Of a DNA stretch of 64,000 nt, positions 59,172 through 64,000 are shown one piece after another. Numbering within the stretch: the first letter of the stretch is position 1; every line of letters begins with the position of its first letter. This DNA is from Gerris lacustris (Eukaryota; Arthropoda; Insecta; Hemiptera; Gerridae). The stretch spans positions 16,515,187-16,579,186 of the forward strand of contig OX578284.1 of the NCBI GenBank assembly GCA_951217055.1, read 5' to 3'. A program made the translations under genes and the position numbers. The notes under the pieces were generated by a model. The model was not told the origin of the DNA, did no database searches, and saw only the letters and a list, made by a program, of their open reading frames with translations.

Positions 59172-60389
59172 CTCGTGTCTCCTTTTGATTTAGATAGCTC
59201 ACTATTGATCACATCATATTCCCTTCAGCAGAACATTGCTGTGTGAAGAAGCTTAACTTTATATAGGGTTCGTAAACCCAATTGTTGGGTCGAATTAGTT
59301 GCTCAGAAACACAGAACCCTGTTTATCCTACAAAGTTAAATTATCTTTCTCTTTAACAATAACAAAAACAGTACTACTGTCATCAATTACTTCTATCACT
59401 ACTGTCTTCATCTTGTAAAACAAATGTGGGTGTTTTATGGCGTCTGATGTGCCTCCAGGAGCATGACAACAACCCAACTCTTATCACAAAATTTCCTCTT
59501 ATCTATTCCTATATCACTGATACCACAACTGTGTGGATTCATAAGGAAAGACTGAATTAAGTATGGCCTGATTCCAAAAGGAAAATTCTACCATAAAATT
59601 GAAATTTCTGTTAACTTAATGGACTAAATAAATCAATTGAGATGGGATTGTTAATAATCAATACATACAACATAGAAAACAATATAGGGCTTTATTAACC
59701 CATTCAACATATTTGGATCCACTGTGCTAAGGCTCCTGGCGGTTGGATCCCCAGTGGAACCAAACACACCCTCCTGGTACTCTGCTGCTCTTTTGCCTCG
59801 TATGTTATAGGAAGACCCTCTTAAAGGTCTGCCAGGCCTTAGAGAATAAAAATTTCTTCTTATTTATACACCGAATTTCATGCAGATGATTATTTATAAA
59901 TTAATTTCATAAGTGTATTATTAATTTCTTTATAACCATGCTTCTTAACTATTGAAACAAGAGAATTGAGTGCAATGCAAAACTAAATTCACTAATCGAA
60001 TTGACTGAAATATAGGAAGTAAACTGTCAAAGTTGTTATTAAAATATGAGTGACGTTACATCTTCTAATACCTATTAAATCAAAATTGAATAATCTGAAG
60101 TATAATGAAATTATTGTATGCTGAAATCATATTTGGTTTTTCACTTTGATGGATTAAACTTTTTTTTTTAATAAAATAATATTACTGTAAGATAGAGGTA
60201 TCAAGCACATTATTCCGATAAGGTATACTTCGTACACCTTATCCGTCTAGAAGTTGGCGCTGTGTGTAAATAATAATTTAAACAATATAATTAATATATC
60301 TTTATTGTTAAATAATTTCGTATTTCAGTAAAAGTAGGTTATATTATTTTTTATGCATTTTCAATTATTCTATTTTATACTACCTTCAA
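59172..60389. other. Downstream sequence, nothing recognised
   Basis: No supported exon. A somewhat GC-richer patch at 59700-59850 ending GGCCTTAGAGAATAAAAA could be the 3' end of a retroelement but has no partner in the window. Confidence 0.5.
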
Positions 60390-61060
60390 TTTTCAATTTT
60401 AGTTACAATGAGCCTATGCACCAAATTTCAAATCTCTAGGTCCACTGGAAGCTGAGATAATAGAGTATTATTAAACCCAAGATGGTGGTTATAATTTAAT
60501 ATGGCGGCCATATATGAAAGTAAAAGTGTCTAATTTTCTTCTTCAGGTACCATTAGTCTATGCACCAAATTCCAAATCTCTAGGTCCACTGGAAGCTGAG
60601 ATAATAGAGAGTTATTAAATCCAAGATGGCGTTTGTAATTCAATATGGCGGCCATATGTTGAGTGATAGTACCTTTAATTTTCTTCTTTAACTACCACAA
60701 GTCTATGTACCAAATTTCAGATCTCTAGGTCCACTGGAAGCTGAGATAATAGTGTGTGATTAAATCCAAGATGGTGGTTATAATTCAATATGGCGGCCAT
60801 ATGTTGAAGTGAAAGTACCTGTAATTTTCTTTTTTAGCTACCATAAGTCTATGTACCAAATTTCAGATCTCTAGGTCCACTGGAAGCTGAGATAATAGAA
60901 TGTGAATAAATCCAAGATGGCGGCTATAATTCAATATGGTGGCCATATATCGAAATCAAAATGGCCGCACTTTTCTATTTATGGTACAGTCTATCTGTGT
61001 ACCAAATTTCAAATCTCTATGCCAATGGGAAGTAGGAGAATTAGTGATCAGTCACTTTCA
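60390..61060 (+). repeat. About 145-bp tandem repeat, 4.5 copies
   Basis: ATCTCTAGGTCCACTGGAAG then CTGAGATAATAG, AATCCAAGATGGCGG and ATATGGCGGCCATAT recur at spacings of about 145 bp. Confidence 0.95.
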
Positions 61061-61164
61061 CACTTAAATATAATATTAGATTAATTTAAAATTTTACTCA
61101 GAAAGTTGAGGAGAAATAAATATTTTTCTTAATTTTTTTTTAAATAGTTCAAAGTATAAGTACA

Positions 61165-61505
61165 AATTGGTTGGGTAGTAATAGGAAGTCAGGAATGAGA
61201 AGGAGCTCATTACCTTTTTAACTTGCTAGGCAGACAGACACTGGATTCTTAAAAAATTGGGTTTTGTAGTAACAGGAAGTTAGGAATGAGAAGGAGCTCA
61301 CTACCTTTGTAACTTGCTAGGCAGACTGACACTGGATTCTTAAAAAATTTGGTTTTGTGGTAACAGGAAGTCAGGAATGAGAAGGAGCTCATTACCCTTT
61401 AACTTGCTAAGCTGACAAGAAGACACTGGATTCTTAAAAAATTGGGTTTTGTAGTAACAGAGAGTCAGGAATGAGAAGGAGCTCACTTGCTACATTTGTA
61501 ATTTT
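61165..61505 (+). repeat. About 91-bp tandem repeat, 3.7 copies
   Basis: GTAGTAACAGGAAGTCAGGA, ATGAGAAGGAGCTCATTACC and GACACTGGATTCTTAAAAAA recur at about 91-bp spacing (61175, 61266, 61357, 61451). Confidence 0.95.
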
Positions 61506-62710
61506 ACAGGCACAGACGGATTACTCATTACCTCCTGTACATTCCTATGTTCCTGATACCTAATAAAAAATTTCTTTCCTTTTATTCACGGATTTATTTT
61601 TTTTATACCATATTTCATGCAATTAAATTCTTTTTTTAATACTTCAATTTCTTTGTTATATTTTATTTTATTTGTTTGTTTCTTCCCTCTTATTTATTGT
61701 GTCATCTTTATTTTATATATATTTAATTTCTTGGATTATTGATCTTTATTCTACACTTTTTAGTTCTATCTATCTATTTTGACTTTGTTTTTCAAATTTT
61801 ACTACTTGTTCCAATGTTTTGAAATCCAAAATTGTTCTAATTTAAATATTTCTGTGGTATTTTAACATCTCAAAGAGCTCTATATGTAGATTTTTATGAG
61901 TTACAATAATGGGATCTTACAGAGGTTGCAAAAGGTTTAATTATATCAGCAGTTTTTGTTTTTTACATACTTATTTTTTTTTTAAATAAATTCTAAAGAT
62001 GAACATGCCCCAGAAAATTTAATCAATTAAAAAATAATAAGTTTTTTATTATTATATATTAATAATCTAATATACAAAAAGGTCACACGTTTCCTGTTAT
62101 ATCCAGTTCAGCAAATATAAATCATGGTTTTTTTTTAGGACAAAAAAAGGAGGATATATTATCTATAAATCATAAAACTATTCATCAGTTTATCAAAAGG
62201 TTGCGACACAAAACTAAATGCTAATTAGAGACTGAAAAAACTGGATTCGAATTATATATCGTACGAGTTTATTTTATCTTAGTAGACCAAACTTAAAAGG
62301 TTATCAGAACTTAAGCTTATTATTTATCATTATTTAAACTTTTTATTTAACTATTACTTATTTATTTACTTTTACTTATAACATTTACTTATTATTTAAA
62401 CTTTTAAATGAAAGTTATATTATTTTTAATAATGAGTTTTATTTTCTATGTACATGTGGAAATAAATTGAAAAATTGAATTGAAATTGAACTGTTATATT
62501 TTTAATGTACTTACTAGCCTTGCATGAGGCTTGCATGAGCCCCAAATGGGGCTCATGCAAGGAATCGGTGGCTTTGTTTCCTATTATCCTGTAGGCTGAG
62601 CGATCAAATGAAATGCCTAGTTTTGACTTGTAGACAAACAGGAAAAAAAGTTTAGGCTGGTTTGGGTTTTCGAAATGTATGAAATTAAAAAGTATCCAAC
62701 AATTTTTCAA

Positions 62711-62900
62711 TTCTAATGTACACAAGTTTTCGGCCTCTCGACCATCATCAGTGGTAAAAGGTAAAGACGTTGAGTCACATAAGAGAGAGAAAAAAAAAAA
62801 AAAAAAAAAAAAATGGAGTCCATAATAATAAACATTTATTTTGTGGAGAGGCTTTCCGTTTTACATTATTCTATTATAAATCAACTCCACTTGCGCTCAT
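62711..62900. mobile_element. Partial copy of the 50317 foldback family
   Basis: CAAGTTTTCGGCCTCTCGAC and TTTTGTGGAGAGGCTTTCCG with TTGAGTCACAT between match the arms and loop of 50317-50572. A long A run lies at 62790-62813. Confidence 0.75.
62728..62751 (-). ncRNA. Hammerhead-like motif, copy 7
   Basis: Minus strand: CTGATGATGGTCGAGAGGCC then GAAAAC. The helix GGTC/GGCC closes with one G-U pair. The canonical CUGAUGA and GAAA blocks are both intact. Confidence 0.3.
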
Positions 62901-62984
62901 AATCTTCATACAGACAAAACTTTAACCATATATAAATATGCAGTTATCAAGAGTTGGTATCTGAATAATTACAGTTGGTATGAG

Positions 62985-63990
62985 GATCAAAATAATAACA
63001 CATATATCAAATTGGTATTTAATTTAATGTTACTATAAATACAACATAATCACCTAAAAAAAATATAAAAATTATTTGAGAAACATATTTTTAACCACAT
63101 TTAGGTCAATGTCACTTGAGCGGTGTCCGGCGCCGACGGCAGTCTAGCAAATAGTGGAAGTAGTCACGCTGAGGTTAACAGTGAAAAAAAAAAAAAAAAC
63201 CGGATGTGGGGACGGACAGCTTGAGGGTCTAGTATACCAAGATTTGGCACATAAGCAGCGTTTTGTACAGACGGTGTCGGGTATGTGACATTGGCCTTAT
63301 AATTAATTAATACAATTAACACTAATTAATTATTAATAAACAATACAATAAATTAATAAAATTATCAGTTCATTACAAAAGTAGAATCCTTCAATAATAT
63401 TATTTTACTTTAAATCAAATTATACTTATCAATTACTACGGAAGACATACTTTAAATGTATGTCTCCCGTAGTTATTGATAATTATACTTTGATTTAAAG
63501 TAAAATTTAATCTTTCCGTAGTATGAATACTACCAAAAACGTAAAAAATTAGAATAATATTTTTGCTGCAAAATTATTAATCAATTAAGCAGTAGGATCA
63601 AAATGATCACGCACACATCAATTGAAATTTAATTTACTTAATACAACCTTATCACTAACACAAATATAAAAATTGTTCCAAGAAACAGCAAAAATATTGA
63701 AATCATATTTAGGCCAATGTCACATGAGCGGTGTCCAGTGAAAATGGCATGAGGTAGTTAATAGTGGAAGCAATCACATGGAGATTGAAGGTGAAAAACG
63801 CCAGATGTTGTGTCAGACAATTTGAGAAGCTGAGTATACCAGACTTAGCATATGAGTGGCGTTTTATGTGAACGGCGCTGAATTTGTGACATTGGCCTTA
63901 CAATTAATCATTGATATGATTAACACTAATAAATATATCATATTACAAAAATAGATCCTTAAATATTAATGATTAACAATAATAAATATA
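62985..63990. repeat. Diverged tandem duplication, about 610-bp unit
   Basis: Matching landmarks are about 610 bp apart: TCAATGTCAC at 63106 and CCAATGTCAC at 63714, followed by TGAGCGGTGTCC, AGTGGAAG, AGTATACCA and TGTGACATTGGCCTTA in the same order. The second unit runs toward the window edge. Confidence 0.85.
63402..63507. repeat. Palindrome related to the one at 7268
   Basis: Arms of about 48 bp containing CTTTAAATCAAATTATA and ACTACGG pair with CCGTAGT and TATACTTTGATTTAAAG. The right flank CTTTCCGTAGTATGAATACT is the complement of the left flank of the intron 1 palindrome. Confidence 0.85.
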
Positions 63991-64000
63991 AAAAATCAAG

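Larger units (their letters stand above)
61506..62984. other. AT-rich downstream sequence
   Basis: No gene is recognised. It contains a perfect 13-bp hairpin at 62531-62560 (TTGCATGAGCCCC and its complement) and the repeat fragment at 62711-62900. Confidence 0.6.

Overview
This is animal nuclear DNA, most likely from an arthropod and probably an insect. It is AT-rich, the genes have many short exons split by long introns with GT..AG ends, and transposon debris is dense. No species can be named from the sequence alone. There is no prokaryotic or viral gene organisation.

Two protein-coding genes are supported. Both are on the + strand and belong to the cytosolic aspartate aminotransferase family (Got1/GOT1, PLP-dependent class I aminotransferases). 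Gene 1 runs from 6987 to 26112 (10 coding exons, 426 residues). Gene 2 runs from 32236 to 57553 (10 or 11 coding exons, 407 or 411 residues). All nine shared introns fall at homologous positions and phases, so the genes arose by tandem duplication. They have since diverged strongly. Gene 2 keeps every catalytic residue that I could place. Gene 1 has an unbroken reading frame and intact splice sites but has lost the PLP-binding lysine, both substrate-carboxylate arginines and the cofactor-stacking tryptophan. It therefore looks like a conserved pseudoenzyme.

The most interesting signal is at the 3' end of gene 2. Exon 10 ends in a donor-like GTAAAT that overlaps its own TAA stop codon. If the intron is retained, the protein ends PGK. 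If the donor is spliced to a 20-nt exon at 57534-57553, after a strong polypyrimidine tract, the frame continues and the protein ends PGPGSKL. SKL is the canonical peroxisomal targeting signal (PTS1). Poly(A) signals lie both inside the optional intron and after the SKL exon. This would be a cytosol/peroxisome switch for aspartate aminotransferase.

Layout: 1-6986 is upstream sequence with tandem repeats and transposon-like sequence. 6987-26112 is gene 1, whose introns hold a chimeric 5S/tRNA-type SINE with perfect target-site duplication, a decayed hAT transposon with an 8-bp duplication, foldback elements and a Helitron-like end. 26113-32235 is intergenic and holds a GC-rich inverted-repeat element, minisatellites and a 72-bp hairpin array. 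32236-57553 is gene 2, whose introns hold two pogo/Tigger-type elements, several minisatellites, inverted-repeat elements and a truncated LINE reverse transcriptase. 57554-64000 is downstream repeat-rich sequence. A hammerhead-ribozyme-like motif (CTGANGAN, helix, GAAA) recurs seven times across the window in repeat sequence.
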